Assembly: GCA_027318915.1 (NCBI GenBank)
Contig: DAHVOH010000004.1
Coordinates: 11,417 to 75,416, forward strand
DNA: 64,000 nt
Origin: Clostridiales bacterium
Lineage (GTDB): Bacteria > Bacillota_E > Sulfobacillia > Sulfobacillales > JAIMBI01
Direction of reading: 5' to 3'
Shown: piece by piece, positions 26,668 through 35,271 of the stretch
Layout: each line of letters opens with the position of its first letter
Position numbering within the stretch: the first letter of the stretch is position 1
The notes under the pieces: generated by a model
Database searches by the model: none
Told to the model about the DNA's origin: nothing
The model's input: only the letters and a program-made list of their open reading frames with translations
Translations under genes and position numbers: made by a program

Positions 26668-27840
26668 ATGGCTCAGCATCAGCAGGAGAGTTCACAGCCG
26701 GTTGCCGTGCAGGACGTCCTGCAGGGCCTGATCCAGCGCGCCAAGGAGCATGGGCGCAAGCTGTCGTATCAGACGATCATGGATTCGCTGCAAACCTTTG
26801 ACCTCCCGCCCGAGCAGATTGATACCGCGTACGAGATGATCACGGATTCCGGCATTAAGCTGGTGGATGAGCGCGTCGCGGCCACCGAGGCGCCCGAAGC
26901 GTCCGACGGCGAGGATGAGGACGAAGACTCTGAGGAAGAGGAAGAGGAAGAGGCGGAGAGCGAAGAGAGCGGGCGCAGCAGCGAGAGTGCCTTCCAGGTG
27001 CCCGAAGGCGTGGCCATTGACGATCCCGTGCGCATGTACCTCAAGGAGATTGGTCGGGTCTCGCTCCTGACGGCGGCGGAAGAGGTGGAGCTGGCCAAGC
27101 GCATTGAGGCCGGGGACGAAGAGGCGAAAAAGCGTCTCGCCGAAGCCAATCTGCGCCTGGTGGTGTCCATTGCCAAGCGCTACGTGGGCCGAGGCATGCT
27201 GTTTTTGGACCTCATCCAGGAGGGCAACCTCGGTCTGATCAAAGCCGTGGAAAAGTTTGACTACCGCAAGGGGTACAAGTTCAGCACCTACGCCACCTGG
27301 TGGATCCGGCAGGCCATCACGCGGGCCATCGCCGACCAGGCGCGCACCATCAGAATCCCCGTGCACATGGTGGAGACCATCAACAAGCTGATTCGCGTGC
27401 AGCGGCAGCTGCTCCAGGAGAAGGGCCGCGATCCGACCCCGGAGGAAATCGCCGAGCAGATGGGCATCACGGTGGAGCGCGTCCGGGAGATTCAAAAGGT
27501 CGCGCAGGAGCCGGTCTCGCTGGAGACGCCCATCGGCGAAGAGGAAGACTCCCATTTGGGCGACTTCATCGAGGACGAGGATGCTCCGGCGCCGGCCGAG
27601 GCGGCCGGCTACCAGCTGTTGAAAGAGCAGTTGGAAGAAGTGCTGGATACGCTGACGAATCGGGAGGAGAAGGTGCTGCGGCTCCGCTTCGGCCTGTCCG
27701 ACGGGCGTGCGCGGACGTTGGAAGAGGTGGGCCAGGTGTTCGGCGTCACACGCGAGCGCATCCGGCAGATTGAAGCCAAGGCGCTGCGCAAGTTGCGGCA
27801 CCCCACCCGCAGCAAGAAACTCCGCGATTATCTCGACTGA
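26668..27840 (+). CDS. rpoD: Housekeeping sigma factor SigA (RpoD)
   Basis: A 390-residue sigma-70 factor. Region 1.1 is followed by a very acidic stretch (about residues 78-102, mostly Glu, Asp and Ser), then region 1.2 [17 protein letters not shown], region 2 ([38 protein letters not shown]), region 3, and region 4 ([18 protein letters not shown]). AAAGGAGG precedes the ATG. Region 2.4 and 4.2 match canonical SigA, so TTGACA/TATAAT promoters are expected, as found before hrcA and rpsU. Confidence 0.97.
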   Translation: MAQHQQESSQPVAVQDVLQGLIQRAKEHGRKLSYQTIMDSLQTFDLPPEQIDTAYEMITDSGIKLVDERVAATEAPEASDGEDEDEDSEEEEEEEAESEESGRSSESAFQVPEGVAIDDPVRMYLKEIGRVSLLTAAEEVELAKRIEAGDEEAKKRLAEANLRLVVSIAKRYVGRGMLFLDLIQEGNLGLIKAVEKFDYRKGYKFSTYATWWIRQAITRAIADQARTIRIPVHMVETINKLIRVQRQLLQEKGRDPTPEEIAEQMGITVERVREIQKVAQEPVSLETPIGEEEDSHLGDFIEDEDAPAPAEAAGYQLLKEQLEEVLDTLTNREEKVLRLRFGLSDGRARTLEEVGQVFGVTRERIRQIEAKALRKLRHPTRSKKLRDYLD

Positions 27841-28224
27841 GCCCAGCGCCGTCACGGTTCCCGGCGGGGAAGACGTCGGGCCCGGCGGCCGACCGCTCCG
27901 AGCCCTTGGGGCGGCTATCGGCGGTTTCTGCGGCCATGACCCCAGGGTTTCGGGCGGGAGCCGGCACGTCCGGGCTCGAGCGGTGGGGTGGCCTCGTCCT
28001 GTCTCGAAGGGACCGTACACAAACCCGCCGTGCGGCTTCCCGACATGGCTTTTCGGTGCCGCCGCGGGGCGTCTTTCCTGTCCCGACCACGCCCGGCAAC
28101 GACCGGCGCAGTTGACCCCGGACCGGTGAGGCCGGCGGGCCTCCCGCCGGGCCCAGCCGCCCGAAATCCGGCCCGGGGTCCGACGGACGCGGCTTCGACG
28201 CACCGCGCGGGCGTGGCTCTCGCG
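27841..28224. other. Intergenic region after rpoD
   Basis: These 384 bases are GC-rich without a supported gene. Several frames are open but lack homology and ribosome-binding sites. No clear hairpin with a T-run follows rpoD, so the end of the dnaG-rpoD transcript could not be placed. Confidence 0.5.
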
Positions 28225-28401
28225 TCAGTCGGACCGCTGAACCAGGGCGGCCGGGCCGTTCGGGGCCGCCTCGGGGCGCTCCGGCTCGGGCGCTTCCAGC
28301 CAGGCCCGTGTTTCCCAAAACCAGTCCGGGGCGGTCGCGGGCCGCGACAGGGCGGCGTCTTCGACGGAGAGCGGGGGTGATGGGGGTCGCATGAGCGTCA
28401 T
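28225..28401 (-). CDS. Small hypothetical protein
   Basis: A 58-residue frame (MTLMRPPSPPLSVEDAALSR at the start, then PDWFWETRAWLEAPEPERPE) with many Pro, Trp and Glu. The strongest support is an exact AGGAGG six bases before the ATG at 28401 on this strand. In-frame ATGs at 28407 and 28392 are alternatives. It points away from the lytS-type gene. No family is recognised and the function is unknown. Confidence 0.45.
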   Translation of the reverse strand: MTLMRPPSPPLSVEDAALSRPATAPDWFWETRAWLEAPEPERPEAAPNGPAALVQRSD

Positions 28402-28604
28402 GGGCATCCTCCTGTGGACAACGAGTGGTCGGCGGACATTCGTCCGGGCGCCTCGGCCGGCTGCCGGCCGCGCTTCGGATGTTCTTATCTTGACTCCGGC
28501 CGGGCCAACGGCCGAGGGGCATCGGGTGAATGGTCGCAATGGGCCGGCGAGTGGTCGGGAACCCGGTATGGATTGCGATAGAATGAAAACGGGGCAGCGG
28601 GGGG

Positions 28605-29738
28605 ATGGACCTGGACAGCTATCATCCGGCGGAGGAATCGCTCCAGCCGCTGGCGGCCTCCCTGGAAATAAGCCGCCAAGCGGCGCCGTACGCGCGGATG
28701 GGTCTCACCGCGGCCACGGCGCGGGAGATGGCGGCCATCATCTATCGCATCGCCCAGGTGGATGCCGTGGCCATCACCGACACCGAGGCGATTCTGGCCT
28801 ATGTGGGCGACGGGTGTCCGCACATGCGGCCCGGCCATCGCATCCAGACGCTGGCCACACGGCGGGCCCTGGCCAGCGGGCACGTCACGACGGCTCGCGA
28901 CAAGTTCGAACTGGATTGCCCCATTGAGGGCTGCCCCTGTCCGGTCCGGTCGGCCATCATCGCGCCGCTGCGCATCGGCGGGCAGACGGTGGGAACCGTC
29001 AAGCTCTACCGGCTGGTTGATGGCGAAATGCCTGACGCGGCCCGCCGCCTGGCGTTGGGGTTGTCGGAACTGCTGAGCCTTCAGTTGAATGTGGCCGAGG
29101 CGGAACATCAGCGGGAGCTTCTGGCCCAGGCGCGGGTGCAGGCCCTGGAAGCCCAGATCCGCCCGCACTTTCTGTTCAACACGTTGAACGCCGTGATTGC
29201 CACCAGTCGGCAGGACCCGGAGCAGGCGCGGCAAATGTTGACCGAGTTGGCGGGATGGCTCCGACATACGCTCTCACCGCGCCCGGCGCACATCCTGGTG
29301 GGGGACGAAGTGGAGCTGGTGCGCTGGTATCTCCACCTGGAACGGGCTCGCTTCGGCGACCGGGTGGCGGTGGAGTTTCGCATCGATCCGGCGGTGCTCG
29401 GGCGGCGGATGCCGACGTTGACGCTGGAACCCTTGGTGGAGAATGCGGTGGTGCACGGCTTGGCCCCCAAGGAGGGCCCCGGGCGCATGCTGGTGGCCGT
29501 GCAGCGGTGCGGGGCGGACATTCGCGTCATGGTCGGCGACGACGGCGTGGGCATGTCGCCGGCGCGGGTGCGGGAGATTCGAGCCGGAGGGCAGCCCGGC
29601 ATTGGGCTGGCCAACGTGCGGGCGCGGCTGCACGGCCTGTTCGGCTCCCGGGCCCGCTTCCGCGTGCGCAGTCGGGAGGGGCGGGGCACATGGGTGTCTT
29701 TTCGCGTGCCGGGTGACGGATGGCCGGACGGCCGTTGA
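28605..29738 (+). CDS. LytS-type sensor histidine kinase, soluble
   Basis: A 377-residue protein. A GAF-like domain (about residues 35-160) contains C71 and the cluster C105-x4-C110-x-C112 (DCPIEGCPCPV). The His_kinase domain has the phosphoacceptor H188 in QIRPHFLFNTLN, and the HATPase domain has LTLEPLVENAVVHGL and GDDGVGM. Family members sense cell-wall or membrane state, but the usual LytS N-terminal membrane domain is missing, so this protein should be cytoplasmic. The response regulator gene overlaps its end by 19 bases. A TAGAAT at 28579-28584 could be a -10, without a good -35. Confidence 0.88.
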   Translation: MDLDSYHPAEESLQPLAASLEISRQAAPYARMGLTAATAREMAAIIYRIAQVDAVAITDTEAILAYVGDGCPHMRPGHRIQTLATRRALASGHVTTARDKFELDCPIEGCPCPVRSAIIAPLRIGGQTVGTVKLYRLVDGEMPDAARRLALGLSELLSLQLNVAEAEHQRELLAQARVQALEAQIRPHFLFNTLNAVIATSRQDPEQARQMLTELAGWLRHTLSPRPAHILVGDEVELVRWYLHLERARFGDRVAVEFRIDPAVLGRRMPTLTLEPLVENAVVHGLAPKEGPGRMLVAVQRCGADIRVMVGDDGVGMSPARVREIRAGGQPGIGLANVRARLHGLFGSRARFRVRSREGRGTWVSFRVPGDGWPDGR

Positions 29739-30475
29739 CGCGGATGCGCGCCATCGTGGTGGATGACGAACCGCTGGCGCGGCAGGAGCTCCGGTATCAG
29801 CTGGAGAGGACCGGCCGCGTCGAGGTGGCGGCCGACGCCGGCAGTGTCCGGGAGGCGCGGGCACTGGTGGGCCGCGTGGCTTTGGATGTGGTGTTCCTGG
29901 ACATCGAGATGCCGGGCGCCTCCGGCTTGGAGTGGGCCCAGGCTCTGCACGGCGGGCGCCTGGACCGGCCGCTGGTGGTGTTTGTCACGGCTCATGATCA
30001 ATATGCCGTGGAGGCATACGGACTGGCGGCGGTCGACTATTGCCTCAAGCCGGTGGACCCGGCTCGTCTGGCGCGCACGGTGGAGCGACTGGAGAGCCTG
30101 CTGGCCGGGTCGGACGACACCGGTCCCCGCGCCCAGCTGCGGTTTGTGGCCGGGGTGGACGGCGAGCGGACCGTTCCGGTGCCGGTCGACCAGGTGAGTT
30201 ACCTGGCGGCCGCCGAGGACGGCGTGGTGCTCCACACGGTGGATGGACGGCGCCTCCGCGTCAACAGCACGCTCGCCCGGCTGGAGGCGTCGCTGCCGGT
30301 GGGGGACTTCCTGCGCTGCCACCGCGGCTACGTCATCAACCTGCGTCATGTCCAGGATCTGCGGCCCTTTTTCAACGGTGCGTGGACGGTGCGCATGAAG
30401 GGGCGCGGTACGGTGGAGATTCCGGTCAGCCGACACCGCGCCTCCGCGCTGAAGGCGGCGCTGGGCGTGTCGTGA
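29720..30475 (+). CDS. LytR/AlgR-family response regulator
   Basis: A 251-residue protein. The receiver domain shows the acidic pocket VVDDEPLARQ and phosphoacceptor Asp in VVFLDIEMPG, plus FVTAHDQYAVEAY and the conserved Lys in CLKPVD. A C-terminal LytTR DNA-binding domain follows (FLRCHRGYVINLRHV). It is the partner of the kinase just upstream. The ATG at 29720 is kept; the ATG at 29744 (MRAIVVDDE) also fits homology. Its 3' end overlaps the converging small gene by 50 bases. Targets in Gram-positives are typically autolysis or murein genes; the nearby PBP2 gene is a speculative target. Confidence 0.9.
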   Translation: MAGRPLTRMRAIVVDDEPLARQELRYQLERTGRVEVAADAGSVREARALVGRVALDVVFLDIEMPGASGLEWAQALHGGRLDRPLVVFVTAHDQYAVEAYGLAAVDYCLKPVDPARLARTVERLESLLAGSDDTGPRAQLRFVAGVDGERTVPVPVDQVSYLAAAEDGVVLHTVDGRRLRVNSTLARLEASLPVGDFLRCHRGYVINLRHVQDLRPFFNGAWTVRMKGRGTVEIPVSRHRASALKAALGVS

Positions 30476-30650
30476 CGGCCGTGGGCGGCCAGTCCTCGCG
30501 CATGACGCGAAGAATCAGGCTGAGCTTTTCCTCGGCGGCGCGAAGCTTCAACACGTGATAGTCGATGAAGGGTGCCTCCGCCCAGCGGAAATCTTCCCAG
30601 GCCTCGCGCCATTCGTTCAGAGCGGCCTGGTAGCTGGCCTGGTCCGACAT
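30426..30650 (-). CDS. DUF2508/YaaL-like small protein
   Basis: A 74-residue protein. ALNEWREAWEDFRWAEAPFI and LKLRAAEEKLSLILRV follow the DUF2508 (YaaL) pattern of W-x-x-A-x-x-x-F, ID, and an AAE-containing helix. The function of YaaL proteins is unknown; in Bacillota they often sit next to recR or bofA, which is not the case here. The ATG at 30650 has GGGAGGG upstream. The last 17 residues, encoded over the end of the response regulator gene, look unconserved. Family assignment is tentative. Confidence 0.6.
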   Translation of the reverse strand: MSDQASYQAALNEWREAWEDFRWAEAPFIDYHVLKLRAAEEKLSLILRVMREDWPPTAVTTRPAPPSARRRGVG

Positions 30651-30698
30651 CCCGGTCCCTCCCGCCTCAGGTTATGCGGGGCGGACGGCAAAAGACCA

Positions 30699-32477
30699 TC
30701 AGAGCGACCCGGCCGGCCGGTCGCCGGGGGACGTTTCGGCATACAGGGCGGCGACGTCGGCGGCGAAGTGGTCCAACACCACGCGCAACTTGATCTTGAG
30801 CGACGGCGTCAGTTCGCCCGCCTCCTCGCTCAAAGCCCGCGGGAGCGCCGCCCAGCGCTTGGGCCGTTCAAAGTCGGCCAACGGGGCGGTCAATCGCCGC
30901 ACCTCGGCGTCGATCGCCGCCCGGACCGCCGGAACGGCCAGGGCGTCGGCCCCGGACCGGGTCAGGCCCAACTGCCGGGCCAGTCGGTCCACCTCCTGAA
31001 AGTCCGGCACCAAGAGGGCCGCCAGGTATTTCCGGCCGTCGCCCACGAGCATGGCGGCCTCAATCAGGGGAGACGCGGCCAGGCGCTGTTCGATGGGGGC
31101 GGGGACCACTTTTTTGCCGGTGGACAGGACCAGGATGGCTTTTTTGCGATCCACCACGGCCAGCCGGCCCTCGCCGTCCCAGGCGCCAATGTCGCCGGTG
31201 TGGAACCATCCCCCGGCCAAGGCGGCCGCCGTCTCTTCCGGGCGACCCCAATAGCCCTGCATGACATTGGGACCGCGGCAGAGAATCTCCCCGTCCTCGG
31301 CCAGACGCACCTCCACCCCGGGCAGCGGACGGCCCACGGTGCCGAACCGGATGTCGTCGGGCCGATTGACGGCGATGACCGGGGATGTTTCGGTTAATCC
31401 GTAGCCCTCGCAGACCGGAATGCCGGCGCCCAGAAAAAAGCGGCCCAGCTCCGGGGACAGGGCCGCGCCGCCGGAGATGACGTAGCGCAGCCGGCCACCC
31501 AGCGCTTCGCGAATGCGGGCGTAGACCAGGCGATCGTAGAGGACGGCCGCGCATCGTTGACCCGGGCTTTCGGGCCGTCCGCCGGTGAGCGCTTCACCGC
31601 GGCGGACGGCGACCCGGCTGGCGGATCGAAACAGCCGGCGGCGCAACGGCGTGGTCGCCTGGGCCTGGACGCCGGCGTAGATGCGCTCGTAGATGCGGGG
31701 CACCGAGGCCAGGACGGTGGGCCGCACGACCTTCATGTCCTCCGCCAGGTAGCGCGCGTCGGAATAGTAGATGCGCACCCCGTGGGTGAGAAAGTACAGG
31801 TGCACCAGGCGCTCAAAAATATGGGAGAGGGGCAGGAAGGCCAGATCGCGGTCGTCCCGGCCCACGGCCATTCCGGGCGATGCCTGGGCCGCGGCATCCA
31901 AACTCCGGGCGTTGCCGAGCAAATTGCCGTGCGTCAGCATGGCCCCGCGCGAATTGGCCGTGGTGCCGGAGGTGTAGACGATGGTGGCGAGACTCTGCTC
32001 CGGCACCCGCCGCTCCACGTCCGCGGCCCATGCGGCCAGATCCGCGGAGGTGGGCGGCAGCGCGCCCGCCGCCTCCGCCCATCCGGCGTCGTCCATGACG
32101 AGAGCGGGCAGGCCGGCCGGCAGCTTGGCCCGGGCCGCCTCATCCTGCACGACGGCCAGCGAGGCGCCGCTGTCGTGGCAGATGTAGGCCACCTGATCGG
32201 CCGGCAGCGAGGGGAAAATGGGGACGGTCACCGCCCCCTCGGCCATGATGGCGAGGTCGGCGTGGACCCATTCCGGCCGCGTGGCGGCCAGCACCACCAC
32301 GCGATCGCCCCCCTGGACGCCGGCCTGCCGGAGCCAGCCGGCCAGGCTCCATATCCGCTCCGCCGTTTGGCGGGCCGTGTAGGGCGCGAAGGTGCCGTCG
32401 GGCAGGCGGCGAAACTGGCAGGGATCCTGGGGATGCCCCTCCTGATAGCCAAGAAATCGTCCCGGTACCGTGGCCAT
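30699..32477 (-). CDS. Long-chain acyl-CoA synthetase-like AMP-forming enzyme
   Basis: A 592-residue adenylate-forming enzyme of the FAA1/long-chain type: FLPLSHIFERLVHLY, ISGGAALSPELGRFF, GYGLTETSPVIAVN, FHTGDIGAWD and DRKKAILVLSTGKKVVP. The ATP-phosphate loop reads YTSGTTANSRGAMLTH, whereas nearly all relatives have TSGTTGxPKG; both the second Gly and the Lys are replaced. It activates a fatty acid to acyl-AMP and then acyl-CoA. The ATG at 32477 follows GGAGG by ten bases. It is divergent from the PBP2 gene. Confidence 0.88.
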   Translation of the reverse strand: MATVPGRFLGYQEGHPQDPCQFRRLPDGTFAPYTARQTAERIWSLAGWLRQAGVQGGDRVVVLAATRPEWVHADLAIMAEGAVTVPIFPSLPADQVAYICHDSGASLAVVQDEAARAKLPAGLPALVMDDAGWAEAAGALPPTSADLAAWAADVERRVPEQSLATIVYTSGTTANSRGAMLTHGNLLGNARSLDAAAQASPGMAVGRDDRDLAFLPLSHIFERLVHLYFLTHGVRIYYSDARYLAEDMKVVRPTVLASVPRIYERIYAGVQAQATTPLRRRLFRSASRVAVRRGEALTGGRPESPGQRCAAVLYDRLVYARIREALGGRLRYVISGGAALSPELGRFFLGAGIPVCEGYGLTETSPVIAVNRPDDIRFGTVGRPLPGVEVRLAEDGEILCRGPNVMQGYWGRPEETAAALAGGWFHTGDIGAWDGEGRLAVVDRKKAILVLSTGKKVVPAPIEQRLAASPLIEAAMLVGDGRKYLAALLVPDFQEVDRLARQLGLTRSGADALAVPAVRAAIDAEVRRLTAPLADFERPKRWAALPRALSEEAGELTPSLKIKLRVVLDHFAADVAALYAETSPGDRPAGSL

Positions 32478-32819
32478 GATGCGTCGGCCTCCGTGCATCG
32501 GCGGTGGGCGGCTTCGGTCCATCTCCGATCGTAATGTGGATTCCAGGCGTTCTTCCCGCCGGCTATATCGTATCCTAATAGGCAGGCGTCGAGTTCGCCG
32601 CGGGCGCGCCAAGAAATTCCCCGGCGGGGGCCGCGGGAATGCCGGGATGCCGCGCGGGCCTGCAACCCGAGCCGCCCCCGGGTCGTTCATGGAAAGGGAA
32701 GCCGGTCCGGCGGACGCCGGGGTGTTCCGACGCGGCGGTTGCGATGGGGCGTCGCCGCCAGGGACGCGAGGTTCCAGAGCACATCAAGCGGCGACCGGCG
32801 ACGGGAGGGAACCGACTGA
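32478..32819. other. Divergent intergenic region, acyl-CoA synthetase / PBP2
   Basis: These 342 bases lie between two divergently transcribed genes. Around 32560-32582 is an AT-rich patch (GGCTATATCGTATCCTAATA) that could hold -10 elements for either side, but no clear -35 partner was found. GGGAGGGAACC at the right end is the ribosome-binding region of the PBP2 gene. Confidence 0.45.
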
Positions 32820-34754
32820 ATGACCGCCAAAGCTGTTGCACGACGCGCGTATGCCATCGCGGTCATCCTGCTGCTGGCCGTGGGAGCCGTGGCGGGACGG
32901 CTTTGGTACCTGCAGGTGGACCGCGCCGCGCACTACCAGGCCCTGGCCCAGCAGGACTATCTGCGCACCGTTCCGATTCCGGCCCCGCGCGGCAAGATCG
33001 TGACCGCCGACGGCACGGTGCTGGCCGACGACGTGCCCGCCTGGGAACTGGAATACTTGGATCCGAACCCGGGCCAGCCGCTGCCGGCCAAGGAGGCGGC
33101 GGCGCTGAGCCGCCTGTTGGGCACGCCGGTTCACACGATCCAAAGCTTGGTGCTGAACTACTACAAAACCCAATACGCTTACGATCCCATCGTCCTGGAT
33201 CCGAACCAAAGCTTGTCGCCCGCGCAGATCACCACCTACGAAGAGGAACGCAATCAATTTCCGAACCTGCACTTGTTTGCCGCCCCCCAACGCCAGTATC
33301 CCCAGGGCTCGGTGCTGGGAAACTTTGTGGGCTACCTGCGCCCCATCACCCAGGCGGAGTACAAGGCCCATCCCAACCAGGGATACAGCCTGAACTCCCT
33401 GTATGGCGCCACCGGTCTGGAGGCCTCTTACCAGCAATACCTGCACGGGCGCCCCGGCGAACAGTTCGTGCAGGTGGATCAGGCCGGCAACTTTGTGAAG
33501 GTCTATGGACAAAAGGCGCCGGTGGCCGGCGATACGCTCCATCTGACCATCAATTGGAACCTGGAGGAGACGGCGACCGCCGCTCTGGCCGAGGTCATGC
33601 ACGCCATGCAGACCAGTCCCTCCCGTTACCCCGGGGGCCCGTATTCGCCCCAGGCCAACCAGGGGGCCGTCATCGTGATGGACCCGCAGAACGGCGACAT
33701 CCTGGCGATTGCGAGCCTGCCGTCCTATAATCCCAACCAGTTGACCTACCCGATGTCCGCCAAGGCCTGGGCGCAGGTGAACGCCAACCATGAGCTGTTC
33801 ATCAATGCCATTTCCGGTCAATTTGCCCCCGGCTCCATCTTCAAGCCCATCATCGCCGGCGGCGCCCTGGCGTCCGGCGTTGTGACGCCGTCCACGGTGA
33901 TCTTCGATCCGGGCTATTTCACCAAGGATCCGGCCTTCACCAACTGGTACAAGCCGGGATTCGGCCCCGAGACCATGACGCAGGCCATCGAGCACTCCGA
34001 CGACACCTACTTCTATTGGGTGGGGTATTGGATGGGCATTCAGCGGATGGACTATTACATCAAGCTGTACGGGCTCGACACCACGACCGGCATCGACGTG
34101 CCGGGCGAGGCCTCCAGCGTGATGCCCACGCCGCAGTTGCTGCAGCAGGTCGACCATGTGCCGTGGACCTACGGATGGAATCTGGAGACCGTGATTGGCC
34201 AGGGCCTGTCGGCCTACACCCTGATTGGTCTGGCTCGGGCCGAGTCCGCGGTGGCCAACGGCGGCACCTTGTACTGGCCCCATCTGGGCGCGTACATCAC
34301 ACACGACGGCAAGATGGTCAAGGTGATAGCCCCCAAGGTGCAGGGACGGACCGGACTCGCCCCTTGGATCTACGACGTGATTCACCAAGGCATGGAGATG
34401 TCCGCCCAGCGGCCGCGCGGAACCGGCTACGGCGCCATGGCGGGCATTCCCATGTACGTGGCCACCAAGACCGGCACGGCGCAGAAAGCCACCGGGAGCG
34501 TGAACGACGCCTTTTTCACCAGCTTTGCGCCCGCCAATCCCTACACCGACAGCGGCGCCTACCCGGCGCCCCAGCTGGATATCGTGGTCTGGATTCACGA
34601 CGGAGTGTTCGGCGCATACTCCGGCTTCGTCGCGCGGGCCATTTACGATCAGTACTTCCATTTGGCGGACCCGTCGGCCAAGACGCTGTTTGACCAGGTG
34701 TACGGGGCCAACTATCCCTGGCCCTTCGGCTGGACCGGAAAGCCGCTATACTAA
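32820..34754 (+). CDS. Penicillin-binding protein 2 (class B transpeptidase)
   Basis: A 644-residue protein with one N-terminal membrane helix (YAIAVILLLAVGAVAGRL), the PBP dimer domain starting RGKIVTADGTVLADD, and a transpeptidase domain. The catalytic serine is S339 in GSIFK, the second motif is S393-D-D395, and the third is K550-T-G. Asp in the second motif is also found in PBP2/MrdA of other bacteria. It crosslinks peptidoglycan during elongation or septation. No mreBCD or rodA lies beside it. GGGAGGGAACC precedes the ATG. Confidence 0.92.
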   Translation: MTAKAVARRAYAIAVILLLAVGAVAGRLWYLQVDRAAHYQALAQQDYLRTVPIPAPRGKIVTADGTVLADDVPAWELEYLDPNPGQPLPAKEAAALSRLLGTPVHTIQSLVLNYYKTQYAYDPIVLDPNQSLSPAQITTYEEERNQFPNLHLFAAPQRQYPQGSVLGNFVGYLRPITQAEYKAHPNQGYSLNSLYGATGLEASYQQYLHGRPGEQFVQVDQAGNFVKVYGQKAPVAGDTLHLTINWNLEETATAALAEVMHAMQTSPSRYPGGPYSPQANQGAVIVMDPQNGDILAIASLPSYNPNQLTYPMSAKAWAQVNANHELFINAISGQFAPGSIFKPIIAGGALASGVVTPSTVIFDPGYFTKDPAFTNWYKPGFGPETMTQAIEHSDDTYFYWVGYWMGIQRMDYYIKLYGLDTTTGIDVPGEASSVMPTPQLLQQVDHVPWTYGWNLETVIGQGLSAYTLIGLARAESAVANGGTLYWPHLGAYITHDGKMVKVIAPKVQGRTGLAPWIYDVIHQGMEMSAQRPRGTGYGAMAGIPMYVATKTGTAQKATGSVNDAFFTSFAPANPYTDSGAYPAPQLDIVVWIHDGVFGAYSGFVARAIYDQYFHLADPSAKTLFDQVYGANYPWPFGWTGKPLY

Positions 34755-34782
34755 CGGTAGGAGGCTTGCGGGGAGGCGGGGC

Positions 34783-34986
34783 ATGCCGGTGGGGCAGGAG
34801 CGGGCGGCGGATCGTCCGGGCCGGGACAGCGGGGCGCCGCGCCGAACGGAGAAGAGGTTCCGGCGAGAACCGGCGCGCCGCGTCGGCTGGGCGTCGATCG
34901 TCCTCCCCTGGGCGGCCCCCGGCCGAGCCCGCATCCGCGCCGAAGGTTGGACGGCCGTGGTCCGTTTCCGGGCGGTGGCCCCATGA
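34783..34986 (+). CDS. Possible small basic protein coupled to the next gene
   Basis: A 67-residue frame starting MPVGQERAADRP with about one residue in five arginine; GGGGAGGCGGGG stands just before the ATG. Its stop overlaps the ATG of the following small membrane gene (ATGA), the arrangement used throughout this genome for coupled genes. No homology is recognised and the composition is close to that of random GC-rich sequence, so it may be only a leader reading frame or chance. Confidence 0.3.
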   Translation: MPVGQERAADRPGRDSGAPRRTEKRFRREPARRVGWASIVLPWAAPGRARIRAEGWTAVVRFRAVAP

Positions 34987-35213
34987 CCTTTGGCATGGTG
35001 GGGACGGCCGTGGTGTTGTTGGGCGGGCTGGCGGCCGTTCTGTGGATCGGGCGCGCGCGCCGGCCCACGGGGCGAGACGGCTCCTTGCGGCCGGGGTTTC
35101 ATCCCACGTCGGAAGTGCGCGTGGATCCCGCCAGCGGCCGCCGCCTGCGCGTGTTTGTCAACCCCACCACCGGTGAGCGGCAGTATCGCGACGATCCGGA
35201 GGACCCCCAATGA
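34983..35213 (+). CDS. Small single-pass membrane protein, unknown
   Basis: A 76-residue protein: one N-terminal membrane helix (MVGTAVVLLGGLAAVLWIG), then a polar tail with LRPGFHPTSEVRVDPASGRR and VNPTTGERQYRDD. The tail reads like a short folded beta module (V-x-V-D-P-x-S-G / V-N-P-x-T-G repeats). No family is recognised. It lies 58 bases before the HMA-domain gene in the same direction and may be co-transcribed with it. Confidence 0.6.
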   Translation: MTFGMVGTAVVLLGGLAAVLWIGRARRPTGRDGSLRPGFHPTSEVRVDPASGRRLRVFVNPTTGERQYRDDPEDPQ

Positions 35214-35271
35214 AGCGGCCGGCCGGACTCCGACCGGCGGGCCGCGCTCGTGGAGAACAGGAGGGTGAATG

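Noticed and set aside
28917..28942. Cysteine cluster in the LytS-type kinase as a new redox motif
   Set aside because: Cysteines in this part of the GAF domain occur in the LytS/YehU family, so the cluster alone is not novel.
33996..34004. Asp in place of Asn in the second motif of the penicillin-binding protein (S393-D-D395)
   Set aside because: From memory, MrdA/PBP2 proteins of other bacteria also carry Asp here, so it is not a defect.
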